From assembly GCA_963728925.1 (NCBI GenBank), contig CAVSMB010000029.1, positions 447,592 to 511,591 on the forward strand: DNA of 64,000 nt, written 5' to 3'. Positions 37,463 to 46,390 of this stretch are shown here, one piece after another. This DNA comes from JBBPZA01 sp963728925 (GTDB taxonomy: Bacteria; Actinomycetota; Thermoleophilia; Solirubrobacterales; Solirubrobacteraceae). How positions within the stretch are numbered: the first letter of the stretch is position 1; the number at the start of each line of letters is the position of its first letter. The position numbers were made by a program, and so were the translations under genes. A model generated the notes under the pieces. That model did no database searches and was not told where the DNA came from. It was given only the letters and a program-made list of their open reading frames with translations.

Positions 37463-38584
37463 CTACGCGCGTGGGGGCAGGCCGCCATCGGGGCCACCAC
37501 CCAAACCTCCCGGGGTCGGGTGGCGGCCTGGACGTAGCGCCTGGGAGTAGCGCGCGGCGGCGGCCGCGCGGCCCGCCTTGCCCGAGACGCCCAGCTTCGC
37601 GTAGACGTTGGAGAGATGGCGCTCGACTGTCCGCACGCTCAGGAACAGACGCTCGGCGATGGCTTCGTTGGTCAGGCCGTCCGCCACCAACTCGAGGACG
37701 TCGAGCTCGCGCGGGCTGAGCGTCGTGAGCGCCGGTTCCACGGGCGCCGGCTCGGTGCCGAGGAAGGCGTGCAGCTCGGTCACGAAGTCGCGCCACGCCG
37801 GCTCGTCGGACAACAGGATGTGGTTCGCCGACTCCACCAGGACGAGCCGGGCGCCGGGGATGCGGGCGGCGAGCAGCCGGCCCTCCTCGACCGGGACGAC
37901 ACGATCGTCACGGGCGTGCACGACGAGCGTCGGGGCGGTGACCTGCGACGCGACTCCGCCCACGTCGATGCGGCTGCGAGCCTCGTAGAGACGTACCGCG
38001 GTGGCCGGGGTGGTCGAGCGCCGCTGAAGCTCGTCGTACCACGCCATCTCCTCGGCGGTCCCGCGCGGCAGGAAGAGCATGCTGAAGAGGTGGCGGAACG
38101 TGGGGTTCGCGTCCGTCCAGCCGGCATGGATCGCCGCGATCATCGCCTCGCCGCGCCGGCGCTCCTCCGGGCCGCGAAGCATCCTGCCGCGGCCGTAGCC
38201 TCCGTAGAGGATGAGCTGGGTCACCCGCTCGGGATGCCGCGCCGCGTAGACGAGCGCGACCGCCGCGCCCTGCGAGACGCCCAGGAGGGCGAAGCGGTCG
38301 AGGCCCGCCGCCGCGACGACGGTCTCGAGGTCGGCGACCCACGTGTCGAGCGACAGATCACCCAGCCGGCGGTCGGAGAGCCCGCACCCGCGTTCGTCGT
38401 AGCGGACGAGCGTGTGGCTGTCGCCCAGCTCGGCCAGCCAATGGCGCCACACCGGGCTCTCCCAGTCGAAGTCCAGGTGCGTCAGCCAGGTCGCCACCCG
38501 CACGATCGGCGGTCCACTGCCATGGACGGCGTAGGCCAGCTGGACCCCGTCCGGAGTAGTGCAGAAGCGAACCTGCTGCTCCAC
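37463..38584 (-). CDS. Alpha/beta hydrolase - LuxR helix-turn-helix fusion
   Basis: A 373-aa regulator. Residues about 1-275 are an alpha/beta hydrolase with nucleophile elbow GVSQG (Ser104), acid in HARDDRVVPVEEG and histidine in ESANHILLSDEP, so the triad is intact. Residues about 285-345 are a LuxR-type helix-turn-helix (LSPRELDVLELVADGLTNEA, VRTVERHLSNVYAKLGV). The last 30 residues are Pro/Gly-rich. The hydrolase may sense or destroy a ligand while the second domain binds DNA. The GTG start has TAGGGT 8 nt upstream. The downstream stand-alone hydrolase is the obvious candidate target. Confidence 0.9.
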   Translation of the reverse strand: MEQQVRFCTTPDGVQLAYAVHGSGPPIVRVATWLTHLDFDWESPVWRHWLAELGDSHTLVRYDERGCGLSDRRLGDLSLDTWVADLETVVAAAGLDRFALLGVSQGAAVALVYAARHPERVTQLILYGGYGRGRMLRGPEERRRGEAMIAAIHAGWTDANPTFRHLFSMLFLPRGTAEEMAWYDELQRRSTTPATAVRLYEARSRIDVGGVASQVTAPTLVVHARDDRVVPVEEGRLLAARIPGARLVLVESANHILLSDEPAWRDFVTELHAFLGTEPAPVEPALTTLSPRELDVLELVADGLTNEAIAERLFLSVRTVERHLSNVYAKLGVSGKAGRAAAAARYSQALRPGRHPTPGGLGGGPDGGLPPRA

Positions 38585-38595
38585 CTCGCCAGACC

Positions 38596-38743
38596 CTACA
38601 GCGACGCTCCGGACGGCAGGCGTTCGACGACCTCGACGAAGCGCCGCTTGTCACGGAAGGGCGGGCCGGGCGAGCGGTAGACGTCAAATCGCATTCGGCG
38701 GGAAGCCGGTCACGAGGTAGAGGCCGTCGGCCACGCGCTTCAT
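38596..38743 (-). pseudogene. MBL-fold hydrolase remnant, centre deleted
   Basis: From ATG 38743 the frame reads MKRVADGLYLVTGFPPNAI and then stops; in another frame it continues GPPFRDKRRFVEVVERLPSG. Both pieces match the intact gene at 39545-40210 (MKRVADGLYLVTGFPPHAI at its start and GPPFRDTRRFVDFVERLP at its end). About 180 internal codons are gone. The TAGGGT box upstream of the ATG is also conserved with the intact copy. This is a duplicated gene that lost its middle. Confidence 0.9.
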
Positions 38744-38819
38744 GGCGCGACCCTACCGCGGCCCCGCCGACGGGGCGGGCCTTCTACGGGGGCGGCGACG
38801 AGACGCGTAAGGTGCCGGT

Positions 38820-39437
38820 ATGGGGTTGTACGGCGAGCACGTCCTCCCGCGGATCATCGACGTCGTATGCGGGACGAAGGTCGTCGAACCGCTGCGCCGC
38901 CGGGTCTGCGCGGAACTGGCAGGAGACGTCCTCGAAGATCGGTTTCGGCTCGGGCCTCAACGTCCCCTTCTATCCGCACGCCGTCTCCCGCGTGTCGGCC
39001 GTCGAGCCGGCCGACGTGAGCTGGAAGCTGGCCGACCGGCGCCTGAGGTCGTCCGGCGTACCGGTGGAGCGGGCCGGCCTGGACGGCCAGTCGCTGCCCT
39101 TCGCGGACGACAGCTACGACGCCGCCCTCACCACTTGGACGCTGTGCACGATCCCCGACGTTGCGGGCGCCCTCCGCGAGGTGCGACGCGTGCTCAGGCC
39201 CGGTGCGACGCTGCACTCCCTCGAGCACGGACTGGCCCCGACGAGTCGGTTCGGCGCTGGCAACGCCGCCTCGAGCCGGTGCAGAAGCGGGCCTTCGGCG
39301 AATGCCACCTCACGCGGCCCGTCGTCGACCTGCTGACCGCCGCGGGATTCACCATCTCGCAGGTCGACGTCTTCTACGAGAAGAGCGCGCCCAAGCCGCT
39401 GGGCGCCGACTCCCTCGGCGTCGCGGTCGCTCCCTAG
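38820..39437 (+). pseudogene. Class I SAM methyltransferase with two compensating frameshifts
   Basis: The protein reads MGLYGEHVLPRIIDVVCGTK and AELAGDVLE in one frame, then IGFGSGLNVPFYPHAVSRVS and LTTWTLCTIPDVAGALREVR in the next, then RRWQRRLEPVQKRAFGECHL and DVFYEKSAPKPLG back in the first. One extra A near 38935 (CTCGAAGATC for CTCGAGATC) and one missing G near 39240 explain both shifts. Corrected, it is a full-length methyltransferase of about 205 aa, with TAAGGT 6 nt before the ATG. Either a recent pseudogene or two base errors. Confidence 0.75.
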
Positions 39438-39445
39438 GTGGCGGC

Positions 39446-39520
39446 GTGTCCGAAGCGCACGTGGAGGTAGTCCGCGGCCTGTTCGAGGCGTTCAACCGAG
39501 GAACAACCTCGCGCCGTTGA
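39446..39520 (+). pseudogene. SnoaL/NTF2-like N-terminal stub
   Basis: A GTG-started frame of 24 codons, VSEAHVEVVRGLFEAFNRG followed by TTSRR and a stop. The first 19 residues are the first helix of a SnoaL-like (nuclear transport factor 2-like) protein. The rest of that domain, about 100 residues, is missing. Confidence 0.55.
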
Positions 39521-39544
39521 CCGAGGCGTACGGCGTCGGTCCCT

Positions 39545-40210
39545 TTACTCCGGCAGCCGCTCGACGAAATCGACGAAACGGCGCGTGTCGCGGAAGGGCG
39601 GGCCGTGGCCGAAGCAGACGAGCGCGGGCCCGAGCGGGGCGAGGCGACGGGCCGAGGCCCGGTTGGTCGCCGGATCCAGGGTGTAGAGCGCGGGCGGCTC
39701 GTGGAGGCCGGGGCGGCCGGTGCGCAGGTCCATGCCGTTGAGCACGTCGCCGAGGACCAGCACCCGGTCGGTCTCGCGCCAGTAGGCGATGTGGCCGGGC
39801 GCGTGCCCGGGGACGTCGAGGACGGTGAAGCCGGCGACCTCGTCGCCCTCGCGAAGACGCCGCGCGACGAGGTGGGGCGGTCCCGTCCACACGCGGTTCT
39901 GGAGACGGGTGAGCGCGTTGCGCGGGCCCTGACCCTCCCAGAGCCCCTGCTCCTGCGCATCGGCGTCGCCCTCGCCGACCCACAGCGGCACGCCCAGCGC
40001 CTCGCAGAGCGCGTGGCTCGAGCCCTGATGGTCGGCGTGGACGTGGGTCAGCGCGTGGGCGGTGATCCGGTGGCCGCGGACCTGGCGCAGGATCCGCTTG
40101 CGGGCCCAGCGCGTTGCCGCGTCGACGACGACGTCGCCCATCAGGTAGACGTTGATCGCATGCGGCGGGAAGCCGGTCACGAGGTAGAGGCCGTCGGCCA
40201 CGCGCTTCAT
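39545..40210 (-). CDS. MBL-fold metallo-hydrolase
   Basis: A 221-aa metallo-beta-lactamase-fold protein. The metal motif is THVHADHQGSSHAL (HxHxDH), with further ligands in VPGHAPGHIAYWRE, LVLGDVLNG and CFGHGPPFRD. The length is short, as in glyoxalase II-like stand-alone hydrolases. The substrate is unknown. TAGGGT lies 9 nt before the ATG and there is no Shine-Dalgarno. A decayed second copy lies at 38596-38743. Confidence 0.92.
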   Translation of the reverse strand: MKRVADGLYLVTGFPPHAINVYLMGDVVVDAATRWARKRILRQVRGHRITAHALTHVHADHQGSSHALCEALGVPLWVGEGDADAQEQGLWEGQGPRNALTRLQNRVWTGPPHLVARRLREGDEVAGFTVLDVPGHAPGHIAYWRETDRVLVLGDVLNGMDLRTGRPGLHEPPALYTLDPATNRASARRLAPLGPALVCFGHGPPFRDTRRFVDFVERLPE

Positions 40211-40266
40211 CGCGACGCGACCCTAACCCAGCCGCCTGCCACGATCGCGCAGGGCGGGCGTCGCGC

Positions 40267-41055
40267 CTACCGCGCTCCTCGCCGGCGGCGCGCGAGCGCG
40301 TTCGCCCGCCATTCGGCGATCTCCGGCGGCGGAAGGCGCTCCTCGCGCGGGGCTTGCGCGAGCTCGCGGACCGGCACGGGCTCCTCGAGGACTCCGTGGT
40401 CGCCGAGCTGCACGCGGTACGCGCGGCCGTCCGCGCGCGAGGAGACCGCCTCGACCAGCGACGTTCCCTCGAAGCGCAGCCCGACGCCGTCGTCCACGCC
40501 GTAGCCGGCGGGCACCTCGCCCTCGGCGATGAGCCGGTGGAAGACCGGGCGCCGCGCGGGCTCGCCGTCGTAGTGGACCGAGAGCGAGCCGGGCAGCAGG
40601 CCCAGGCCGCGCGCCGGGGTCGGCTCGCCGCGGGAGGTCGTGACGCCCCACTGAAACCAGCACATCGAGCCCGCGCTCAGGCCGCACAGGGCGACGCCGC
40701 GCTCCCAGGCCTCGCGCATGACCTCGTCCAGGCCGTGCGCGCGCCAGACGGCCAGCATGTTGAGCATGCTCCCTCCGCCGACATAGACGACGTCCGCGGC
40801 GAGCAGGCGCTCGCGGACGGGCACCGGCTCGCGGCCGAGGCGGAAGAGCGAGACGTGCTCGGGCTCGCACTGGCGATCGCCGAAGGCGGCGTAGAAGTCC
40901 GCGACGTGGCGGTCGGGGTCGCCCGAGGCGGTGGGGAGGAAGCAGATCCGCGGCCGCGGCGCGGAGGAGAGACCGAGCACGTAGTCGTCCAGGGCGGGAT
41001 TGTCGGGTTCGCTGGTGAAGCCGCCCCCGCCCATGGCGAAGATGGTTCGCGTCAC
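40267..41055 (-). CDS. Peptidase E family protein (S51), copy 1
   Basis: A 262-aa member of the peptidase E/cyanophycinase (S51) group. IFAMGGGGFTSEPDNPALDD opens the fold, followed by RICFLPTASGDPDRHVADFY, DVVYVGGGSMLNMLAVWRAH and the nucleophile turn GLSAGSMCWFQWG, whose first Ser is the likely catalytic residue. The family cleaves Asp-containing dipeptides (PepE) or cyanophycin. The GTG start has TAGCCT 6 nt upstream. A paralogue lies 42 nt upstream in the same orientation. Confidence 0.88.
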   Translation of the reverse strand: MTRTIFAMGGGGFTSEPDNPALDDYVLGLSSAPRPRICFLPTASGDPDRHVADFYAAFGDRQCEPEHVSLFRLGREPVPVRERLLAADVVYVGGGSMLNMLAVWRAHGLDEVMREAWERGVALCGLSAGSMCWFQWGVTTSRGEPTPARGLGLLPGSLSVHYDGEPARRPVFHRLIAEGEVPAGYGVDDGVGLRFEGTSLVEAVSSRADGRAYRVQLGDHGVLEEPVPVRELAQAPREERLPPPEIAEWRANALARRRRGAR

Positions 41056-41097
41056 GCTGCCAGGCTAGTACGCGCGTCCGAAGGGTCGGCCGGGTCG

Positions 41098-41835
41098 CTA
41101 GGCGGCGGCGAGAGCAGCCGCGAGCGGCGCGCCGAGGTAGGTGCCCGGCACCGGCGTCTCGACGACCCGGCCCCGGCGCAGCTCGACACGGTGGGCTCCC
41201 GCGCCGGGCCGGGAAGCGACGACCCGCTCCAGGCGGTCGTCCACGAAGTGCAGCGCCGCGCCGTCCTCGGAAGCGTAGCCCGGCGCCATCCCCTCCTCGA
41301 TGCGCCGGTGGTAGAGCTCGCGGCGCCCCGGTTCGGAGTCGTAGTGCACGGTGTTGGAGCACGGCAGGAAGCCGAGGCCGCGGACCACGGTGGCGGGCCC
41401 GTTGTAGGCCGAGACCGCCTCGCTGAACCAGCACAGCGAGCCGGCGCTCAGCCCGCACAGCACGACCCCGCGGTCCCACGCCTCGCGCAGCACGACGTCA
41501 AGCCCGTGGGCCCGCCACACCCCGAGCAGGCTTATGACCGAGCCGCCGCCGACGTAGACGACGTCCTGGCTCAACAGGTGCGCGCGGATGTCGCGCACGC
41601 CCCGCTCGCGCCGGAAGAGCGAGATGTGCGACGGACGGCACCGATCGGCCGCGAAGTGGCGGTAGAAGCGGACGATGTAGTGGTCGGCATCGCCGCTCGC
41701 CGAGGGCAGGAAGCAGATCTTGGGGCGCTTGCGGCCCGTGGCCTCGAGCACGTACTCGTCCAGCAGCGTGTTGCCGGCCTCCATCGAGAAGCCGCCGCCG
41801 CCCATCGCCACGATCTGACGCGCGTCGCGTCCCAC
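41098..41835 (-). CDS. Peptidase E family protein (S51), copy 2
   Basis: A 245-aa paralogue of the preceding entry with the same landmarks: IVAMGGGGFSMEAGNTLLDE, KICFLPSASGDADHYIVRFY, DVVYVGGGSVISLLGVWRAH and GLSAGSLCWFSEAV. The first part is much more alike than the last 70 residues. The GTG start (41835) follows TACGCT at 7 nt, so each copy appears to have its own promoter. Confidence 0.88.
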   Translation of the reverse strand: MGRDARQIVAMGGGGFSMEAGNTLLDEYVLEATGRKRPKICFLPSASGDADHYIVRFYRHFAADRCRPSHISLFRRERGVRDIRAHLLSQDVVYVGGGSVISLLGVWRAHGLDVVLREAWDRGVVLCGLSAGSLCWFSEAVSAYNGPATVVRGLGFLPCSNTVHYDSEPGRRELYHRRIEEGMAPGYASEDGAALHFVDDRLERVVASRPGAGAHRVELRRGRVVETPVPGTYLGAPLAAALAAA

Positions 41836-41925
41836 GGCGCGCAGCGTAGGGACGCCAAGCCGCTCCGTGCGAGATTTCCTCCTGCGGTCGATCTCCGCTC
41901 GACCGGCGGTCCTATCGTGCCCGGG

Positions 41926-43098
41926 GTGAGCCGGCCGAGCGCGCGTCACGCCCGCGTGACGATCACCGCGATCTTCTTCCTCAACGGCGCCACGTTCGCC
42001 GCCTGGTACGCGCGGCTGCCGGCGATCCAAGACGACCTCGGGCTCAGCCCGGGCGCGATCGGGCTCGCGCTGCTCGGGGCGCCGCTCGGGCTGCTCCTCG
42101 CCCAGCCGGCGGCGGGCGCGCTCATCGCCCGCCGGGGCTCGCGGGCCATCGTCGCCCTCGCCCCGCTGAGCCTCGTGCTCGTGGTCCTGCCAGCCCTGGC
42201 CGTGAGCCTGCCGACGCTGCTGCTCGCGACCGTCGGGGTCGGCGCGGCCAACGGCGTCCTCGACATCGCCATGAACGCCCAGGGCCTGACGGTGGAGCGG
42301 CGCGCCGAGCGGCCGCTGTTCAGCTCGCTGCACGCGGCCTTCTCCTTCGGCGCGCTGGCCGGGGCGACGGTCGCGGCGCTGGTCGCCGGGGCGGGGATTG
42401 AGCCGGTGCCCCACCTGCTCGTGGCCGGCGCGGTGGCCGCGGTCGCCGCCGCCGTCCTGGCGCCCGGGCTCGTCGCCGACGAGGACACCGCGTCGACCGA
42501 GGCCCGGCGCTTCGCCCGCCCGAGCCGGCGCCTGCTGGCCCTCGGAGCGATCGCCTTCTGCGCGCTGCTCGCCGAGGGGTCGGTGTTCGACTGGAGTGGG
42601 ATCTTCATGACCAGCGAGGCCGACGCCTCGCCCGGCGTCGCGCCGCTCGGCCTGGCGGCCTTCTCCCTGGCCATGGGGGTCGGGCGGCTGGCCGGCGATC
42701 GCGCCACCGAGCGCCTGGGAGCTGTGCGCCTGGCGCGCGGTGGGGGGGTGCTGGCCGCCGCGGGGCTGGGCGTCGCCCTGCTCGTCGCGCGGCCTGGGCC
42801 GGCGATAGCCGGTTTCGTCGTCATGGGCCTCGGGCTCGCGACGATCGTGCCGCTCGTGTTCCGTGCGGCGGGGGCAGGCGGCGCAACCGCCGGCCCGGCG
42901 CTCGCGGCGGTCTCCACGCCTGGCTACACCGGGTTCCTCGTCGGGCCGCCGCTCATCGGCCTGCTCGCCGAGCTCGTCGGGCTGCGCGGCGCCCTCGTCG
43001 CTGTGTGCGCAACGTGCGGCGCGGTGGTGGTCCTCGCCGGCAGGGTCCAGGGACAGAGGTCCCCGGCGGCGGGACCGGCGCTCAGGGCGCGTGCGTGA
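41926..43098 (+). CDS. MFS transporter (YbjJ-like)
   Basis: A 390-aa, twelve-segment major facilitator. It begins VTITAIFFLNGATFAAWYAR, with LPAIQDDLGLSPGAIGLALL in the first loop, as in the YbjJ-type sugar or drug transporters; AANGVLDIAMNAQGLTVERR is a strong family mark, and EGSVFDWSGIFM opens the second half. The GTG start lies 7 nt after a TATCGT box. The end overlaps the convergent remnant at 43082. The substrate is unknown. Confidence 0.9.
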   Translation: MSRPSARHARVTITAIFFLNGATFAAWYARLPAIQDDLGLSPGAIGLALLGAPLGLLLAQPAAGALIARRGSRAIVALAPLSLVLVVLPALAVSLPTLLLATVGVGAANGVLDIAMNAQGLTVERRAERPLFSSLHAAFSFGALAGATVAALVAGAGIEPVPHLLVAGAVAAVAAAVLAPGLVADEDTASTEARRFARPSRRLLALGAIAFCALLAEGSVFDWSGIFMTSEADASPGVAPLGLAAFSLAMGVGRLAGDRATERLGAVRLARGGGVLAAAGLGVALLVARPGPAIAGFVVMGLGLATIVPLVFRAAGAGGATAGPALAAVSTPGYTGFLVGPPLIGLLAELVGLRGALVAVCATCGAVVVLAGRVQGQRSPAAGPALRARA

Positions 43099-43454
43099 GC
43101 GGGTGGCCGTCCCCCGCGCGGTAGAAGTCGATCCCGTCGCCGCCAGTCCGGCCCGGTACGGGCCGTCGCGGTCCCAGAAGTCGAGCGTCACCGTGCCGGC
43201 GGCGCGGTCCTCGGGGGGCTCGCGGCCCGAACCGCGCCCGCGGGTGCTCGCGGTCGTCGAGCAGCTCGACGCCGGTCGCGCCGTTGGGCCACGTACCCAG
43301 CCCACGCGGCTGGCCCGGACGCGCCCGGCCTCGTCGGCGAGGTCGAGGGCCACCAGCCCACCGGGTCCGAGCCCCGCAGTGCACGCACGCGGCGCTCGCC
43401 GTCGCAGAGCTCGAAGCTCCCTGCCCGCACTGCCCGCCCGTCGTCGCCGTCCAC
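43082..43454 (-). pseudogene. Frameshifted small unknown gene
   Basis: GTG 43454 has GGGAGG 4 nt upstream and starts VDGDDGRAVRAGSFELCDGE. The coding signal then changes frame to GLVALDLADEAGRVRASRVG, to PNGATGVELLDD, to AGTVTLDFWDRDGPYRAGLA and finally IDFYRAGDGHPLTHAP with a stop at 43082-43084. A protein of about 120 aa is implied once at least three single-base shifts are corrected. I do not recognise the family. The 129 nt from here to murJ hold only its likely promoter (TAGCCT at 43569-43574). Confidence 0.5.
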
Positions 43455-43583
43455 GAGACCTCCCTTCGTCGCGTTCGGAGGGGTACGGAGGGGTCGCCCG
43501 CGAGGTTCCTTGCGGAGCGCGCGCCGGATCGGCCCTCGCGCCCGGACGGAGAGGGCCACCGCGCCCGCTAGCCTCCTCGCGCG

Positions 43584-45257
43584 ATGAGCGCAAAGGCGGC
43601 CGAGGCCGCGCAGCCCGAGGCGGCACCGGCCGGCGCGCCGGTCGACATCGCGAAGCAGAGCCTCGCCCGGCCCGCCGCCGTGATGGCGGTCGGCACCGGC
43701 CTCTCGCGCCTGACCGGTCTGTTCCGCGTGGTGGCCATGGCCTTCGCCCTCGGCGTCGCCGAGTCGCGCCTGGCCGACGCCTACAACCTCGCCAACACGC
43801 TGCCGCTGACGCTCTACGAGCTCGTGCTGGGCGGCGTGCTCACCTCCGTGTTCATCCCCGTCCTCGTCCAGGAGCTGCGCACCAAGGACCACGAGGAGGC
43901 GTGGAACTCGGTCTCTGCGCTGGTGACCACAGCGGCGCTCGTGCTGTGCGCGATGACGCTGGTGGTCGTCGCCATCGCCCCGCTCGTCATCGACCTCTTC
44001 ACCGCGCGCGTCCCCGGTGACGTCGCGGGCCAGCAGCGCGAGCTCGCGACGTTCTTCCTGCGCGTCTTCGCGCCCCAGATCGCGCTCTTCGGCCTGGCGG
44101 CGATGGCCGGCGGGCTGCTCAACGCGCACGGGCGCTTCGGCCCGCCGATGTTCTCGCCGATCGTCAACAACGTCATCCTCATCGGCACCTTCGCCGCCTT
44201 CGCGGCGCTCACCACGGGCGTCACGACGAGCGCCGAGGTCGCGGGCGACCCCGGTCTCAAGCTGCTGCTCGGGGTGGGGGCGACGGTCGCGGTGAGCGCG
44301 ATGGTCGCGGTCAACTGGGCCTTCGTCCTGCGCCTACCGGGCCGCATCCGCTTCCGGCCCGACTTCCGCCACCCCGCCGTCCGCAAGCTCGCGCGACTCT
44401 CGGCGTGGACGCTCGGCTACGTCCTCACCAATACCGCGGGGCTCGCGGTCTCCTTCTACCTGGCCAACGGCGTGCAGGGCGGCCTCACCTCCTACGTCAC
44501 CGCCTTCACGTTCTTCCAGCTGCCGATCGGCATCGCCGGCGTCTCGATCGTCACCGCGCTCGTGCCGAAGCTCTCGGCCCACTACGTCGACGACGACCCC
44601 GAGGCCTTCCGCCGCCGGATCGCCGACGGGCTGAGGACGATCGCGCTGCTCATGGTCCCCGCGACGGCGGGCTTCGTGATCCTCGCCGAGCCCCTGATCC
44701 GAACCCTGCTCGAGCACGGGATCGTCAGCCGGCAGAGCACGGACCTCGTCGCCGCGAACCTGCGGCTGTTCGCGATCGGGCTGCTGCCCTTCGTCGCCTT
44801 CCAGCTCCTCATGCGCGCGTTCTACACGCGCCAGGACGCCCGTACGCCGGCGCTCGTCAACGTCGTGGAGAACGGAGTGACCGTGGCCCTGGACATTGCG
44901 CTGTTCGCGGCGCTGAGCGTGAAGGGGCTGGCCCTCGCTCATTCGCTGGGCTACGTCGCGGGCTGCGCTCTCGGCGGCGTGGTCCTCGCCCGGCGCGTCG
45001 GCGCGATCGTCGACCGGCTCGCGATGGTCGAGCTGGCGAAGATCGTGCTCGCCTCGCTCGCCGCGGCGGGGGTCATGCTGGCGGCCGTCGCCGGCCTGCG
45101 CGCCCTGATCGACGACCCGGCCTGGCGCGCGCTGGCCCAGCTCGTGGTCGGCGGGCCGGCGGGCGCCGCGACCTACCTGCTCGCCGCGCGCGCGTTGCGG
45201 GTCCGCGATCTCGCCGTCCTGGGCCGCCTCGTGCCCCGACGGCGAGCATCGCGATGA
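43584..45257 (+). CDS. murJ: Lipid II flippase MurJ (MviN family)
   Basis: A 557-aa integral membrane protein that flips lipid II for peptidoglycan synthesis. LARPAAVMAVGTGLSRLTGL and LADAYNLANTLPLTLYELVL are the classic MviN start, followed by GGVLTSVFIPVLVQELRTKD and about fourteen hydrophobic segments. FAPQIALFGLAAMAGGLLNA and YTRQDARTPALVNVVENGV are further marks. There is no kinase-like C-terminal domain, unlike mycobacterial MurJ. TAGCCT ends 9 nt before the ATG. The stop overlaps the aminotransferase start (ATGA). Confidence 0.94.
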   Translation: MSAKAAEAAQPEAAPAGAPVDIAKQSLARPAAVMAVGTGLSRLTGLFRVVAMAFALGVAESRLADAYNLANTLPLTLYELVLGGVLTSVFIPVLVQELRTKDHEEAWNSVSALVTTAALVLCAMTLVVVAIAPLVIDLFTARVPGDVAGQQRELATFFLRVFAPQIALFGLAAMAGGLLNAHGRFGPPMFSPIVNNVILIGTFAAFAALTTGVTTSAEVAGDPGLKLLLGVGATVAVSAMVAVNWAFVLRLPGRIRFRPDFRHPAVRKLARLSAWTLGYVLTNTAGLAVSFYLANGVQGGLTSYVTAFTFFQLPIGIAGVSIVTALVPKLSAHYVDDDPEAFRRRIADGLRTIALLMVPATAGFVILAEPLIRTLLEHGIVSRQSTDLVAANLRLFAIGLLPFVAFQLLMRAFYTRQDARTPALVNVVENGVTVALDIALFAALSVKGLALAHSLGYVAGCALGGVVLARRVGAIVDRLAMVELAKIVLASLAAAGVMLAAVAGLRALIDDPAWRALAQLVVGGPAGAATYLLAARALRVRDLAVLGRLVPRRRASR

Positions 45258-46390
45258 GCGACCGGCACGTGGCCGCGCTCGTCCCCGTCTACCCGCCGCT
45301 CGAGCTCGGCGGGGTGCGAGCCGGCGACCCGGGCTTCCCCTTCGACGACCGCGCCCTGATGCTCACCCACCTCGGTCGTGGTGCCGTCTGGCTCGCGCTG
45401 CGCGCGCTCGGCGTGGGGGAGGGAAGCCGAGTCGCGATGCCCGCCTACCACTGCGGCTCGGAGGTCGAGGCGGCGCGGCTCGCCGGCGCCGAGGTGGCCT
45501 TCTACCGCGTGGGAGGAGACCTGCGCGTCGACGAGGAGGACCTCGCGCGCGTCGCTCTCGCAAGCGACGTGACCTACCTGATCTCGGCCTTCGGCTTCCC
45601 GATCCCCACGCCGCCTGCGGGTGCGCCGGTGGTCGAGGACGCCGCCCACGGCCTCTTCTCGCTCGATCCCGACGGGCGCCCGCTGGGCGCCCGCGGCGCC
45701 GCGGCGATCTTCTGTCCGCGCAAGTCGCTCGGGGTGCCCGACGGGGGAGCCGTGCTCGTGCGCGACGACGGCGCGTCGCGCGGGCCTCGCGGTCGCCCTC
45801 CGCGAAAGCGCATCCTTCGCTCGGCCGGCGCACTGCTGGCCGGGCGCGGCGCGCTCTCGCCGCCGGCGCCGGTCCGAGCGGCGGCTACGCGGGTCATCGC
45901 CCGCGCGAGTCGCGGTGACGCCGCGGCCCGCGCCGGCACGGCGACGGAGACGGTGATCGGCGAATGGGACCTCGACGTCGCCGACATGGAGAACGCCGCA
46001 GCCAAGCCCGCCGCGCTCACCGAGCGCGTCGTGCGGCGCGTGGACGCCACGGCGATCCGCGACCGGCGCCGGGCGCATTACACAAGGCTGCGCGACGAGC
46101 TCGCCGAGCATGTGCCCGACGCCTTCCGCGAGCTGCCCGCGGGCACCTGCCCGCTCTACCTGCCCGTCCGCGCCGTCGATCGGCCGGCGGCGGTGCGGGC
46201 GCTGCTGGAGGGAGGGGTCCGGGCGCTCGAGATCTGGCCCGTGCCCCATCCGCTGCTCGACCGGGCGCGCTTCGCCGAGCTCGACCCCGCGCGCCGCGAG
46301 CTGCTGGCCCTGCCGACCCATCACCTGCTCGCCGAGCGCCACCTCGACCAGGTGGTCGCGGCGGCGAAGCGCGCGCTCAGCGCGCGCTGA
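45254..46390 (+). CDS. DegT/DnrJ/EryC1-family aminotransferase-like protein
   Basis: A 378-aa PLP-dependent sugar-aminotransferase-like protein. GRGAVWLALRALGVGEGSRV and MPAYHCGSEVEAARLAGAEV open the family fold; VVEDAAHGLFSLDPDGR is the cofactor aspartate region, and the Lys in IFCPRKSLGVPDGG is the likely PLP lysine. The C-terminal YLPVRAVDRPAAVRALLEGG and LALPTHHLLAERHLDQVVAA fit. The ATG overlaps the murJ stop, so it is coupled to lipid II export; a role in envelope sugar synthesis is inference. Confidence 0.88.
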   Translation: MSDRHVAALVPVYPPLELGGVRAGDPGFPFDDRALMLTHLGRGAVWLALRALGVGEGSRVAMPAYHCGSEVEAARLAGAEVAFYRVGGDLRVDEEDLARVALASDVTYLISAFGFPIPTPPAGAPVVEDAAHGLFSLDPDGRPLGARGAAAIFCPRKSLGVPDGGAVLVRDDGASRGPRGRPPRKRILRSAGALLAGRGALSPPAPVRAAATRVIARASRGDAAARAGTATETVIGEWDLDVADMENAAAKPAALTERVVRRVDATAIRDRRRAHYTRLRDELAEHVPDAFRELPAGTCPLYLPVRAVDRPAAVRALLEGGVRALEIWPVPHPLLDRARFAELDPARRELLALPTHHLLAERHLDQVVAAAKRALSAR

